Shown piece after piece: positions 42,484 through 50,668 of a DNA stretch of 64,000 bases (its first letter is position 1; each line of letters begins with the position of its first letter). The notes under the pieces were generated by a model. The model searched no databases, was not told the DNA's origin, and was given only the letters and a program-made list of their open reading frames with translations. Source of the DNA: CAVQGZ01 sp963712175 (lineage in GTDB: Bacteria; Actinomycetota; Actinomycetes; Jiangellales; Jiangellaceae). The stretch is taken from assembly GCA_963712175.1 (NCBI GenBank), contig CAVQGZ010000008.1, positions 124,001 through 188,000 of the forward strand, in the 5' to 3' direction. The translations under genes and the position numbers were made by a program.

Positions 42484-43553
42484 GACACCAGGGCCATCTC
42501 CTCGGCAATGGCTGCCGCGAATGCGTCCACGTCGTCCTCGCTGGTGTCGAACGCACACATCCATCGCACCTCGCCCGTGTGCTCGTCCCAGGTGTAGAAG
42601 CGGAAGCGCTTGGCAAGCCGCGCCGTCACCTCGGCGGGCAGCGTCGCGAAGACAGCGTTGGCCTGCACCGGCTGCGTGACCTGCACACCAGGTACCTGAC
42701 GGACCGCCGCCTCAAGTCGCTGGGCCATGGTGTTGGCGTGGCGTGCGCTGCGCAGCCACAGGTCACCCTCGACCAAGGCAAGTATCTGAGCTGAGAAGAA
42801 GCGCATCTTGGACGCGAGCTGCATGGATGTCTTGCGAAGGTAGGTGACCCCGTTGACCGTGGACGGATTGAGCACGACAACGGCCTCCGCCGCGAGCAGC
42901 CCGTTCTTGGTGCCCCCGAACGACAGGACGTCGACGCCCACATCGGTGGTGAAGGCACGCAGCGGCAGGTCGAGCCCTGCCGCGGCGTTCGAGATGCGAG
43001 CCCCGTCCATGTGCAGCGTCATCCCACGCTCGTGTGTGGCCTCGGCCAGAGCGGCGATCTCTGCAGGGGAGTAGCGCGTCCCCATCTCGGTCGTCTGGGT
43101 GATGGAGACCACGGCCGGCTGCGCCCGATGCTCGTCGCCGTAGCCCCATGCCTGCCTGTCCACCAGGTCGGGCGTGAGCTTGCCGTCCGGGGTCGGGACG
43201 GTCAGCAGCTTGAGACCGCCCATCGTCTCCGGTGCGCCACCTTCGTCGGCGTTGATGTGGGCCGTCTCGGCGCAGATGACCGCCTCCCAGCGCGTGGTGA
43301 GCGCCTGGAGGGCAACCACGTTCGCACCGGTCCCGTTGAAGACCGGGTAGGTCTCTGCCCGCTCACCGAAGTGCTCGCGCATCACCTGCTGCAGGCGCTG
43401 GGTGTAGACGTCCTCGCCGTAGGCAACCTGGTGGCCCTCGTTGGCGGCGGCGATGGCCGCCAGTGCCGCTGGGTGGATTCCGGCGTAGTTGTCGCTGGCG
43501 AACCCGCGGACGGTGGGGTCGTGCAGGCGCCTCGCGTGCGGGTCGGTCGTCAC
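42480..43553 (-). CDS. Threonine-aldolase / beta-eliminating-lyase family PLP enzyme
   Basis: A 357-residue fold-type-I PLP enzyme. The N-terminal FASDNYAGIHPAALAAI, TAHINADEGGAPE, LHMDGARISNAA and the PLP lysine in SFGGTKNGLLAAEAV are diagnostic for low-specificity L-threonine aldolases, which split beta-hydroxy amino acids into glycine and an aldehyde. It overlaps its neighbours on both sides by four bases. The association with SDR and DUF6421 genes suggests a role in amino-aldehyde chemistry, but this is inference. Confidence 0.87.
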   Translation of the reverse strand: MTTDPHARRLHDPTVRGFASDNYAGIHPAALAAIAAANEGHQVAYGEDVYTQRLQQVMREHFGERAETYPVFNGTGANVVALQALTTRWEAVICAETAHINADEGGAPETMGGLKLLTVPTPDGKLTPDLVDRQAWGYGDEHRAQPAVVSITQTTEMGTRYSPAEIAALAEATHERGMTLHMDGARISNAAAGLDLPLRAFTTDVGVDVLSFGGTKNGLLAAEAVVVLNPSTVNGVTYLRKTSMQLASKMRFFSAQILALVEGDLWLRSARHANTMAQRLEAAVRQVPGVQVTQPVQANAVFATLPAEVTARLAKRFRFYTWDEHTGEVRWMCAFDTSEDDVDAFAAAIAEEMALVS

Positions 43554-44266
43554 GGTCTCTCCGTCATCCAGATGCGCGCACCGTTCACGGCGCCGGTCGG
43601 CTTGTCCCAGAGCCGGACCACCTCATCGGCCAGGTCGCTGACGTGGGTGAAACCCTCGAACGCAGCGTCCGGCTTCTTCTCCTGCATCGCGGGCGTCAGC
43701 AACGCCTTGACAACGATGATGCTCGCCGCGGCAGACGAACCGTCGAATGCGTCGGCCAGGGCGAGCGTCCACGCCTCGGCTGCAGCCTTGGCCGCGGCGT
43801 AGGCGGCGTTCGTCTGACCCGGCTTGGTGGCCTCGCGGGACGACACGAGGACGAAGCGTCCGGCGGACGACGCGAGCAGGGCGTCGTGGAAGGCCTGCGA
43901 CGTGCGCTGAACGGTGCCGACCAGAGGGCCCACCAGGGCGTCCCAATCGGCGAGGTCGGCGCTGCTCAGCGATGTTCCCCCGCGCCAGCCGCCGACCAGG
44001 TGGACGAGGCCGTCGACCTTGCCGTACCGAGCGAGCAGGTCGTTCGCCCAGGCGCGGGTCGCAGTGAGGTCGAGCAGGTCGAGCCCGACAGCCTCTGCGC
44101 TGCCCCCGGAACCGGTCACGTCGTCAGCCACCCGCTGGGCACGATCGAGCGAGGCGTCGGCGACAGCCACGTGGGCACCGGCAGCCGCGAGGCGCCGGGC
44201 CAGCACCGGGCCCGCGCCTCCCCCTGCTCCCGCGACGGCGACGACGCCTGCGTCGAGAGCCGTCAT
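43550..44266 (-). CDS. SDR-family oxidoreductase
   Basis: A 238-residue short-chain dehydrogenase. The nucleotide motif is degenerate (VAGAGGGAGPVLARRLAAAGA), the central LVHLVGGW replaces NNAG, and the catalytic pair is in YAAAKAAAE. The product could reduce or oxidise an intermediate of the same pathway as its operon partners. It overlaps DUF6421 upstream and the aldolase gene downstream by four bases each, so the three are translationally coupled. Confidence 0.83.
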   Translation of the reverse strand: MTALDAGVVAVAGAGGGAGPVLARRLAAAGAHVAVADASLDRAQRVADDVTGSGGSAEAVGLDLLDLTATRAWANDLLARYGKVDGLVHLVGGWRGGTSLSSADLADWDALVGPLVGTVQRTSQAFHDALLASSAGRFVLVSSREATKPGQTNAAYAAAKAAAEAWTLALADAFDGSSAAASIIVVKALLTPAMQEKKPDAAFEGFTHVSDLADEVVRLWDKPTGAVNGARIWMTERP

Positions 44267-46359
44267 GCGGTGATCCCCTCGGTTGCGGCGACAGTGTCAC
44301 CCAGCTTGCGGCGGAGGGCCTCGTAGAACGTGTTGAGCGGGAACTCGTCGGGCATCACGAGGTCGACCAGGGCCTTCGGCTCCTGCTCGAGCGGCAGCTT
44401 CTCGACACCCTTGGCCCACGTGGACGCCGGGTTCGGCGGCACGTAGGCCGAGACGAGCTCGTAGGCCGCGACCCACTGGGCAACCTTCGAACGGTCGATG
44501 CCGTCGTGGTAGAGCGTCGACACCTTCTCGTGCAAAGAGACGACAGCCTCGGGCAGGGCAGCCCAGTCGATCGTGAGCCGGTTGTCGCTCCAGCGGATGA
44601 CATCGCCCCGGTGCAGGTACGCGAAGAGCAGCTGCCCGCCCAGCCCGTCGTAGTTGCGCACCCGCTCGCCGGTGATCGGGAAGCGGAAGAGCCGGTCGAA
44701 CAGCACCGCGAGCTGAACGTATGCCCCGTGGGCCACGCCGTCGTCCTCCAGGCGGACCGCCTCACGAAAGGCGGTCAGGTCGCAGCGCAGCTCCTCCAGC
44801 GCGTACATCCAGTAGGGCATGCGCTGCTTGATCATGAAGGGGTCGAAGGGCAGGTCGCCATGGCTGTGCGTGCGGTCATGGATGAGGTCCCACAGCACGT
44901 AGGTGTCCTGCGCCAACGTCTGGTCGGCCAGCAGCCGGGCCGCCTCGGGAGGCAGCGCGAGGCGCAGGGTCTGTGCAGCGGCGCCGCACACCTGGCGGAA
45001 CCGGGCCGCCTCACGGTCGCAGAAGATGGCGCCCCAGGTGAAGCGCGGTACCTCGCGCACGGCCACCGTCTCCGGGAACAGGACGGCGGAGTGGGTCTCG
45101 TAGCCGCCGGTGAAGCCGGTGAAGGTCACCGGCACGAACGCGGCGTTGTCGTAGCGGGACTTCTCGAGCTCAGCCACCCAGTCGGGCCACACGACGCGCA
45201 GGGCCACGGCCTCCATGACGCGGTTCGGGTTGCCGTTCTGGGTGTACATGGGGAAGACGACGAGGTGCTCGAGCCCGTTCACCCGGTGCTGCTCGGGGCG
45301 GAACCGAAGCAGGGAGTCCAGGAAGTCGGGGACACCGAATCCCGCGTCGGCCCAGCGGACCAGGTCAGCGCGCATGGCTGTGAGGTAGGGCTCGTCGTGG
45401 GGGACGAAGCCGGTGAGGGTCGCAACCGCGCTGTCGATCGTGGCAACCAGTCGGCGAGCCGCTGCCTCGTCGTTGGTGGTCAGGTCGATGGAGCCGTCCT
45501 TGTGCTGCATCGATCGCAGCTCGGTGACGGCACGAGTCAGCTGGTCCCACGCGGGGTCCTTGGTGAGAGCGCTCTCGGCTGTCGAGCTGGCCTGGTCAGG
45601 CGTCGCTCCTGCAGCCCAGGTGACGAGGTTCGTCCAGAGGCGGCGCTGGTCGTTCTCGTCGAGACTGTCGTCTCCGAACAGGTCGGAGTCCGCCAGTGCC
45701 ACGACTCGGCCGGCCCCTGCCGTGACCGCGACCGCCAGCGGTGCGTCGGGGGCCGAGGCGCCGGGTGAGGTGCGCAGGGGCACCAATGCCTCGACGTCGT
45801 CGGCCACGTCGATCACGCCCGCGCGGTAGAAGCAGGCCTCCTGGACGCCGGCCGTGAGGTCGTCGAGCTCCGGCAGGGGGCCGATCCGCGCCATGACCCA
45901 GGTGTCGACGTCGTGCGCTCGGTGTGTCGGGTCCAGCACCGTCGTCGTGCGGATGTTGAGACCGAACCTCCCGAGAAGCTCGTTGAGGTTGTTCCCGTAC
46001 TTGTCCTGGTCACACTCACCCAGGACGACGAGCCCCCCACCAGCGCGTACGAAGGCCTCGATGGCGTCGAGCTCAGGACCGTCGAGCTTTGCTGCCCCGC
46101 CAGGGACGACGCGTTCCCAGGTCGGCTCCGAGGGATGGGCAAGGACGAGAACGTCGACCGGGCCGAGATCGTCGGCAGTGATCGGCGCTGAAGCCGCATG
46201 CGGGGTCACCACGTGACCTCGGCGGCGTAACTCGTTGGCCGCCCCGACGTATGACGCGTCGGCCGGCTTCACCGGATTGATCTCGGCGGCAACAGCGGGA
46301 CGGATCGTCCAGGCCTGGCTGTGCGACTCGTCGAACAGCACGGTGGGGAACGCGCTCAC
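44263..46359 (-). CDS. DUF6421-like large conserved protein
   Basis: A 698-residue cytoplasmic protein of unknown function. The first 240 residues look like a class-I glutamine-amidotransferase/ThuA-type fold (VDVLVLAHPSEP, GGGLVVLGECDQDKYGNNLNELL), and the remaining part is largely helical, with HDRTHSHGDLPFDPFMIKQRMPYW and an HSAVLFPET element rich in possible metal-binding His and Glu residues. No signal peptide. First gene of the four-gene overlapping operon; genomic co-occurrence of the large protein with an SDR and the threonine-aldolase-like enzyme is recalled in other actinobacteria. Confidence 0.68.
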   Translation of the reverse strand: MSAFPTVLFDESHSQAWTIRPAVAAEINPVKPADASYVGAANELRRRGHVVTPHAASAPITADDLGPVDVLVLAHPSEPTWERVVPGGAAKLDGPELDAIEAFVRAGGGLVVLGECDQDKYGNNLNELLGRFGLNIRTTTVLDPTHRAHDVDTWVMARIGPLPELDDLTAGVQEACFYRAGVIDVADDVEALVPLRTSPGASAPDAPLAVAVTAGAGRVVALADSDLFGDDSLDENDQRRLWTNLVTWAAGATPDQASSTAESALTKDPAWDQLTRAVTELRSMQHKDGSIDLTTNDEAAARRLVATIDSAVATLTGFVPHDEPYLTAMRADLVRWADAGFGVPDFLDSLLRFRPEQHRVNGLEHLVVFPMYTQNGNPNRVMEAVALRVVWPDWVAELEKSRYDNAAFVPVTFTGFTGGYETHSAVLFPETVAVREVPRFTWGAIFCDREAARFRQVCGAAAQTLRLALPPEAARLLADQTLAQDTYVLWDLIHDRTHSHGDLPFDPFMIKQRMPYWMYALEELRCDLTAFREAVRLEDDGVAHGAYVQLAVLFDRLFRFPITGERVRNYDGLGGQLLFAYLHRGDVIRWSDNRLTIDWAALPEAVVSLHEKVSTLYHDGIDRSKVAQWVAAYELVSAYVPPNPASTWAKGVEKLPLEQEPKALVDLVMPDEFPLNTFYEALRRKLGDTVAATEGITA

Positions 46360-46434
46360 GACAGGCTCCCTCGTGTCGGGTGGTGGTCACCGGTCAGCGT
46401 AGACGCCGCGGGCGAGGGAGGGCCCTGCCCAGGG

Positions 46435-46803
46435 TCAGCGGCTATCCGCGCTTGGTGTCCGTCCCCCGACGTCCGGCTCGGGTCGATCCGGCGGCTCGAG
46501 CGCAGTCGACCCGCCGGCGTCCTTCGCGCCTTCCTGTGGCGCCCGCGCTGCCTGCTTGGCCGCCTTGTTGCGGCCGTGTCGTCGCCGCGCCTGCCACGTC
46601 AGCAGGCCGGCCATGCCCAGCAGCGCGCCGGCAGCGATCGACAGCCCAATCACCGTCCAGAGCGGTACCTCGGCCTGCCACCCGAGGAACTCGACCGTCG
46701 TCGCCTCGAGGTTCGACAGGGCGAACACCGTCGCAGGAATGCCCACGCCGACGCCCACGATGAATCCCAGGCTGCCGCCCCGCCGCTGCTTCGCGCCAGT
46801 CAT
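46435..46803 (-). CDS. LapA/DUF1049-family membrane protein
   Basis: A 122-residue protein with two membrane helices (LGFIVGVGVGIPATVFALSNL and VPLWTVIGLSIAAGALLGMAGLL) separated by EATTVEFLGWQAEV, the LapA_dom pattern, and a polar C-terminal tail. Its start overlaps the restored stop of the preceding SDR gene (ATGA at 46800-46803). Function in actinobacteria is unknown. Confidence 0.78.
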   Translation of the reverse strand: MTGAKQRRGGSLGFIVGVGVGIPATVFALSNLEATTVEFLGWQAEVPLWTVIGLSIAAGALLGMAGLLTWQARRRHGRNKAAKQAARAPQEGAKDAGGSTALEPPDRPEPDVGGRTPSADSR

Positions 46804-47632
46804 GACTTCTCGCCGTCCGCCGGGGTCCGGCCGGTGAAGCCCGACATGACCGACATCAGTCCCACCTTCTCGGCGACGGCGTCGTACAGCCTTGGTGGGA
46901 GACCCCGAAGGGTCAGGGCCATCACCCCGAGGGGGGCAGGACCACGCGAGCGCGGTTCTTCTCGACGGCCTCGATCACCCGCTGGCCGACCTCACGCGGC
47001 TCAAGGTGGGCGGTGAAGAACGGGAGCTTGACCGTCCCGGCACCCTCGAACATCCCGGTGCCGATGAAGAACGGCATCACGACCGTGGTGCGGACACCTG
47101 GTGCCTGGGTACGCAGCTCGGTGCGCAGCGTCTCGGCGAATCCGTAGGCGGCGTGCTTGCTCACGGTGTAGGTGGCCATCCCGGGGGTCGGCACCACGGA
47201 GGTGATCGAGGCGATGGTCACGACGTGGCCGTGACCCCGTTCGGCCATCCCCGGCACGAAGGCCTTGGTGCACCAGAACAGGGACATGAGGTTGACGCCC
47301 ATGACCCGATCGAGCATCTCGTCGCTGCCGTCCAGGATCGACGCGTTGTCCACGATCCCCGCATTGAGGATGATCACGTCGACCCCGTCGATCGCATCGT
47401 CGACCGAGGCGGCCGCCCGGTAGACCGCGGCTCGGTCGGTGACGTCGACAACCGCCGTGAGCACAGTGGCCCCGAGCGCCGAGAGGTCGCCCGCCAGTCT
47501 CGCCAGCCCGGTCTCGTCGATGTCCCACGCAACGATCTGGGCGCCCTTGGCGGCGGCGGCCAGGGCCATCTCGCGACCGATGCCGCTCGCGGCACCGGTG
47601 ACGAGGACGCGTGCATTGCGGAGCTCGGTCAC
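46800..47632 (-). CDS. SDR-family oxidoreductase with homopolymer frameshift near its 3' end
   Basis: A short-chain dehydrogenase of about 277 residues. The Rossmann motif is GAASGIGREMAL, LNAGI and YTVSKHAAYGFAE follow. As written the frame stops at 46922 after VVLPPSG. If one C is restored in the C-run at 46931-46936, translation continues as LGVMALTLRGLPPRLYDAV and reaches a TGA at 46800 that overlaps the LapA start. The neat overlap strongly suggests that the deletion is an error rather than a true early stop. The Fur gene lies three bases upstream on the same strand. Confidence 0.83.
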
Positions 47633-47635
47633 GGG

Positions 47636-48085
47636 CTACTCCTTGCTGGTCGACATCGAATCGTGGCACTGCGCGCACCGCCCCGACAGGGCCACGTGGG
47701 CCGGATCGAGGTGAAAGCCTGCCACCTCCTGAAGCCGCGCGCTGACCTCATCGAGCACGTCGTCGGGGACGTCGACGACCGACCCGCAGCCCTGGCACTG
47801 GGCATGGAGGTGAGCCCGGTCGTTGAGGTGGTAGGCGGTGGCCCCGTGGCCGACGTGCACGTGAGTCACGATGCCGAGCCCGGTGAGGGTCTCCAACGTG
47901 CGGTACACGGTCGCTCGATGCACCTCCGACGGCGTCGCCTCGACCGCCGCAACCACCTGCTCGGCAGTGGGGTGGTCCGGCAGCCGGGCCAGCGCCCAGA
48001 GGACGGCCCGGCGAGGCTCGGTCACCCGCTCGCCGCTGCGGCGTAGCACGGCGAGGGCGGTGTCCAGTCTGGCGGTGGCGCTCAC
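47636..48085 (-). CDS. Fur-family metalloregulator
   Basis: A 149-residue repressor. The winged helix has RVTEPRRAVLWALARLPDHPTAEQVVAAV and VHRATVYRTLETLTGLGIV; the dimerisation domain includes the sensor-site histidines in HVHVGHGATAYHL and HLHAQCQGCGSVVDVP, and structural zinc cysteines CxxC at CQGC and CAQC. Could be Zur- or Fur-like; the bound metal cannot be decided from sequence. GTG at 48085 is used. It sits upstream of the SDR-LapA pair. Confidence 0.9.
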   Translation of the reverse strand: MSATARLDTALAVLRRSGERVTEPRRAVLWALARLPDHPTAEQVVAAVEATPSEVHRATVYRTLETLTGLGIVTHVHVGHGATAYHLNDRAHLHAQCQGCGSVVDVPDDVLDEVSARLQEVAGFHLDPAHVALSGRCAQCHDSMSTSKE

Positions 48086-48122
48086 CCGGCCAGTCTGCCC
48101 GAGGCCTGCATCCTGCGGGCTG

Positions 48123-48683
48123 TCAGGCCGACCGGCGCGGCCGGGTCCCCGCGTAGAGCGCAGCCGCAGGTCCGACGACGAACACCGTCCCCAGGAGCAG
48201 CAGGCCAGCGCGAACCGCAGCGCCCGATGTGGGATCGGCCAGGGCCATGAGGAACAACCCGGCGACAAGCGCGGCGAACCCCACGCCCAGGATCGCCCAC
48301 GTGGTGCGCACCTGCCCCGGCGTCCACCGTGGGGTCGAGGCCATGAGAAGGACGCCCACGGCGGGGGCGATCAGCGGGAGGGCGATGCCACCCACGCCGA
48401 TGAGCAGCAGCGAGGCGATCTCGGCCCCCGAGGCTCCCGCTGAGCCGGGCTGTGCCGGTGGTGGCGGCAAGTCAGCGGACGCTTCGGCGACGACGGCGTG
48501 CGGGTCACCCAACCGCTCGAGAACGGCCCTCGCCTCGTCCTCATCAGTCACGGCGTCCAGCTCGGTGCGCAGGTGGTCACTGATCTCGCTGAGCAGCTCG
48601 GCCCGCCGGTCGGGCGGCAGGAGCGCAGCCGCGCGGTCGAGCTCGGTCAGGTAGGCGCTGCTCCAGCGCTCGCTCGTGGTCAT
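48123..48683 (-). CDS. HAAS-domain (DUF1700-like) membrane protein
   Basis: A 186-residue protein. The N-terminal 60 residues (AYLTELDRAAALLPPDRRAELLSEISDHLRTEL) form a HAAS helical bundle, the domain that accompanies PadR regulators. Four hydrophobic segments follow. The start overlaps the PadR stop (TGATG), so it is the direct partner of the regulator. HAAS/PadR pairs are thought to couple envelope signals to transcription. Confidence 0.82.
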   Translation of the reverse strand: MTTSERWSSAYLTELDRAAALLPPDRRAELLSEISDHLRTELDAVTDEDEARAVLERLGDPHAVVAEASADLPPPPAQPGSAGASGAEIASLLLIGVGGIALPLIAPAVGVLLMASTPRWTPGQVRTTWAILGVGFAALVAGLFLMALADPTSGAAVRAGLLLLGTVFVVGPAAALYAGTRPRRSA

Positions 48684-49135
48684 CACGGGGTCTCCTCGAT
48701 GGTGGTCGTCAGTATGGCGGGCCCGCTCCGGGCTGCGCTTGAGTTGTCGGTGGAGCCACCGCCGGCTGCTCGTACGCCGTCGGCGACGATCGAGTCGACA
48801 CCTGGGCGGAAGACCTGCCATGCGGCCGCGAACGCGTCGACGGTCGCGTCGCCCTCCGGCGTGAGCTCGTAGTAGCGCCGCGGCGGGCCCTGGGGGCTCT
48901 CCTGCCACTGGGTCTGGACCAGGCCCTCACGTCGTAGCCGGGACAGCAGCGGGTAGACCGTTCCCTCGCTCGTGACCAGCCCATCGACGGAGGCGAGCGC
49001 TCGCACGACGTCGTAGGAGTAGGCGCGCCCACCTCGCAGCAGCGTCAGCACGCAGTACTCCAGGGCCCCACGGCGCAACCGGTCGAGGGCTGCGTCGGTC
49101 CGTGTCTCACCGTGGTGGGCAGAGCCAGGTTCCAT
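48683..49135 (-). CDS. PadR-family transcriptional regulator
   Basis: A 150-residue regulator with winged helix DRLRRGALEYCVLTLLRGGRAYSYDVV, TSEGTVYPLLSRLRREGLVQ and RRYYELTPEGDATV. It is the short PadR type without a large effector domain. ATG at 49135 is preferred because TACTAT (49143-49148 on the minus strand) is followed after seven bases by this ATG, the form of a leaderless promoter; ATG at 49144 is the alternative. Cotranscribed with the HAAS membrane gene and divergent from the FAD oxidoreductase. Confidence 0.88.
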   Translation of the reverse strand: MEPGSAHHGETRTDAALDRLRRGALEYCVLTLLRGGRAYSYDVVRALASVDGLVTSEGTVYPLLSRLRREGLVQTQWQESPQGPPRRYYELTPEGDATVDAFAAAWQVFRPGVDSIVADGVRAAGGGSTDNSSAARSGPAILTTTIEETP

Positions 49136-49144
49136 GTGCCACAT
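49134..49144. promoter_or_regulatory. ATGTG-C-CACAT dyad overlapping PadR start
   Basis: Perfect 5-bp arms around one base, lying between a TACTAT -10 element and the ATG at 49135 on the minus strand. ATGT...ACAT dyads are the classical PadR operator form, so autorepression is likely. Confidence 0.6.
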
Positions 49145-49190
49145 AGTACCTGGTTGGGTCACCACCGGTCGACCTGCCACGATCGACGGT

Positions 49191-50612
49191 GTGAGTGAGG
49201 TCGACGCCGTCGTCGTGGGGTCGGGCCCCAACGGACTCGTCGCGGCCGCCCGGCTTGCGCAGGCCGGGATGCGGGTCCTGGTCCTGGAGGCAGCCCAGCG
49301 CCCCGGAGGCGGCCTGCGAACCGAGGAGCTGACCCTGCCGGGATTCCTCCACGACGTCTGCTCCTCGGCGCACCCGTTGGCGCAGGCGTCCGAGGCCTTC
49401 CGCACCCTCGGCCTGCACCAGGAGGGGCTGGCCTTCGCTCAGCCCGACGCTCCCCTCGGGCATCCGCTGGAGCCCGGCCGTTCGGTGCTGCTGTGGCGCG
49501 ACCTCGATCGGACAGCTGCCGGCCTGGGCGAGGACGCCGCGCTGTACCGGCGGGTCGTCGGTGGGTTGTTGCGGCACTGGCAACCGATGACAGACGGAGT
49601 GCTGGACCCGCTGGCCATCCCTCCGCGAGCACCACTGGTGACCGCCGCGTTCGGGATGGCCGGGGTGTGGGGGACCACGGGGGTCAACCGCGCGGTGCTG
49701 AGGCAGGAGCCCGCGCGTGCGCTGCTGGCCGGGCTGGCCGCGCACTCGACACTGGACCTGTCGCAACCGCTGACCACCGGCGTCGGCCTGCTGCTGGGGG
49801 TCCTGGGGCATGCCGTCGGGTGGCCGGTCGCCGTCGGAGGTTCTCAGTCGATCGCCGATGCGCTCGTGGCTCGGCTGCATCGCCATGGCGCAGAGCTCGT
49901 CACCGGCCACCGGGTGACGAACGTGGACCAGCTTCCGTCGCACAAGGCCGTAGTCCTCGACCTGACCCCACGGCAGGTTCTCGACGTGGCCGCCCACCGG
50001 CTGCCCCGGCGGTACGTGCAGCGCCTGGCCCGATGGCGCTACGGCGCAGGCGCGTTCAAGGTCGACTGGGCGCTCGATGCACCTGTCCCCTGGGCTGATC
50101 CGCAGCTGCTGGACGCGGGGACCCTGCACCTGGTGGGCAGGGCGGCCGAGGCCGTGGGAGCGGAGCGCGCCGTCGCGCGTGGCCGCGTCCCTGACCGCCC
50201 GTATGTTCTGGCTGTCCAGCCAACCGGCGTCGACCCGTCCCGGGCCCCGGTCGGCAAGCACACGCTCTGGGGCTACTGCCATGTCCCCCACGGGTGCGAC
50301 GTCGACATGACCCAGGCCATCGAGGCGCAGGTGGAACGGTTCGCCCCGGGCTTTCGAGATCGCATCCTCGCGCGCCACGTCATGCCACCAGCCGCGATGC
50401 AGGCACACAACGCGAACTACGTCGGCGGTGACATCGCCGGCGGGGCCTCGGACTGGCGCCAGATCGCGGCCCGTCCGGTCCTCGCCAGACGACCGTGGGC
50501 AACGCCGAACCCGCACATCTACGTGTGCTCCTCGTCCACAGCTCCAGGCGGAGGGGTGCACGGGATGGCGGGCTGGCACGCGGCGGAGGAGGTCCTGCGT
50601 CGCCACTCGTGA
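49191..50612 (+). CDS. Phytoene-desaturase-like FAD-dependent oxidoreductase
   Basis: A 473-residue flavoprotein of the NAD(P)/FAD amino-oxidase-like group. The dinucleotide motif is DAVVVGSGPNGLVAAARLAQAG, followed by VLVLEAAQRPGGGLRTEEL; GGSQSIADALVARLHRHGAEL and the C-terminal TAPGGGVHGMAGWHAAE match CrtI-like oxidoreductases. The substrate is unknown and no carotenoid genes are nearby. GTG at 49191 is the start. It is divergent from PadR and upstream of the ornithine aminotransferase. Confidence 0.87.
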   Translation: MSEVDAVVVGSGPNGLVAAARLAQAGMRVLVLEAAQRPGGGLRTEELTLPGFLHDVCSSAHPLAQASEAFRTLGLHQEGLAFAQPDAPLGHPLEPGRSVLLWRDLDRTAAGLGEDAALYRRVVGGLLRHWQPMTDGVLDPLAIPPRAPLVTAAFGMAGVWGTTGVNRAVLRQEPARALLAGLAAHSTLDLSQPLTTGVGLLLGVLGHAVGWPVAVGGSQSIADALVARLHRHGAELVTGHRVTNVDQLPSHKAVVLDLTPRQVLDVAAHRLPRRYVQRLARWRYGAGAFKVDWALDAPVPWADPQLLDAGTLHLVGRAAEAVGAERAVARGRVPDRPYVLAVQPTGVDPSRAPVGKHTLWGYCHVPHGCDVDMTQAIEAQVERFAPGFRDRILARHVMPPAAMQAHNANYVGGDIAGGASDWRQIAARPVLARRPWATPNPHIYVCSSSTAPGGGVHGMAGWHAAEEVLRRHS

Positions 50613-50668
50613 CGCGATCAGGGTCCAGATGGGCTGTCGAGGGCTCTGTCACGGCCCATACTGCGGGG

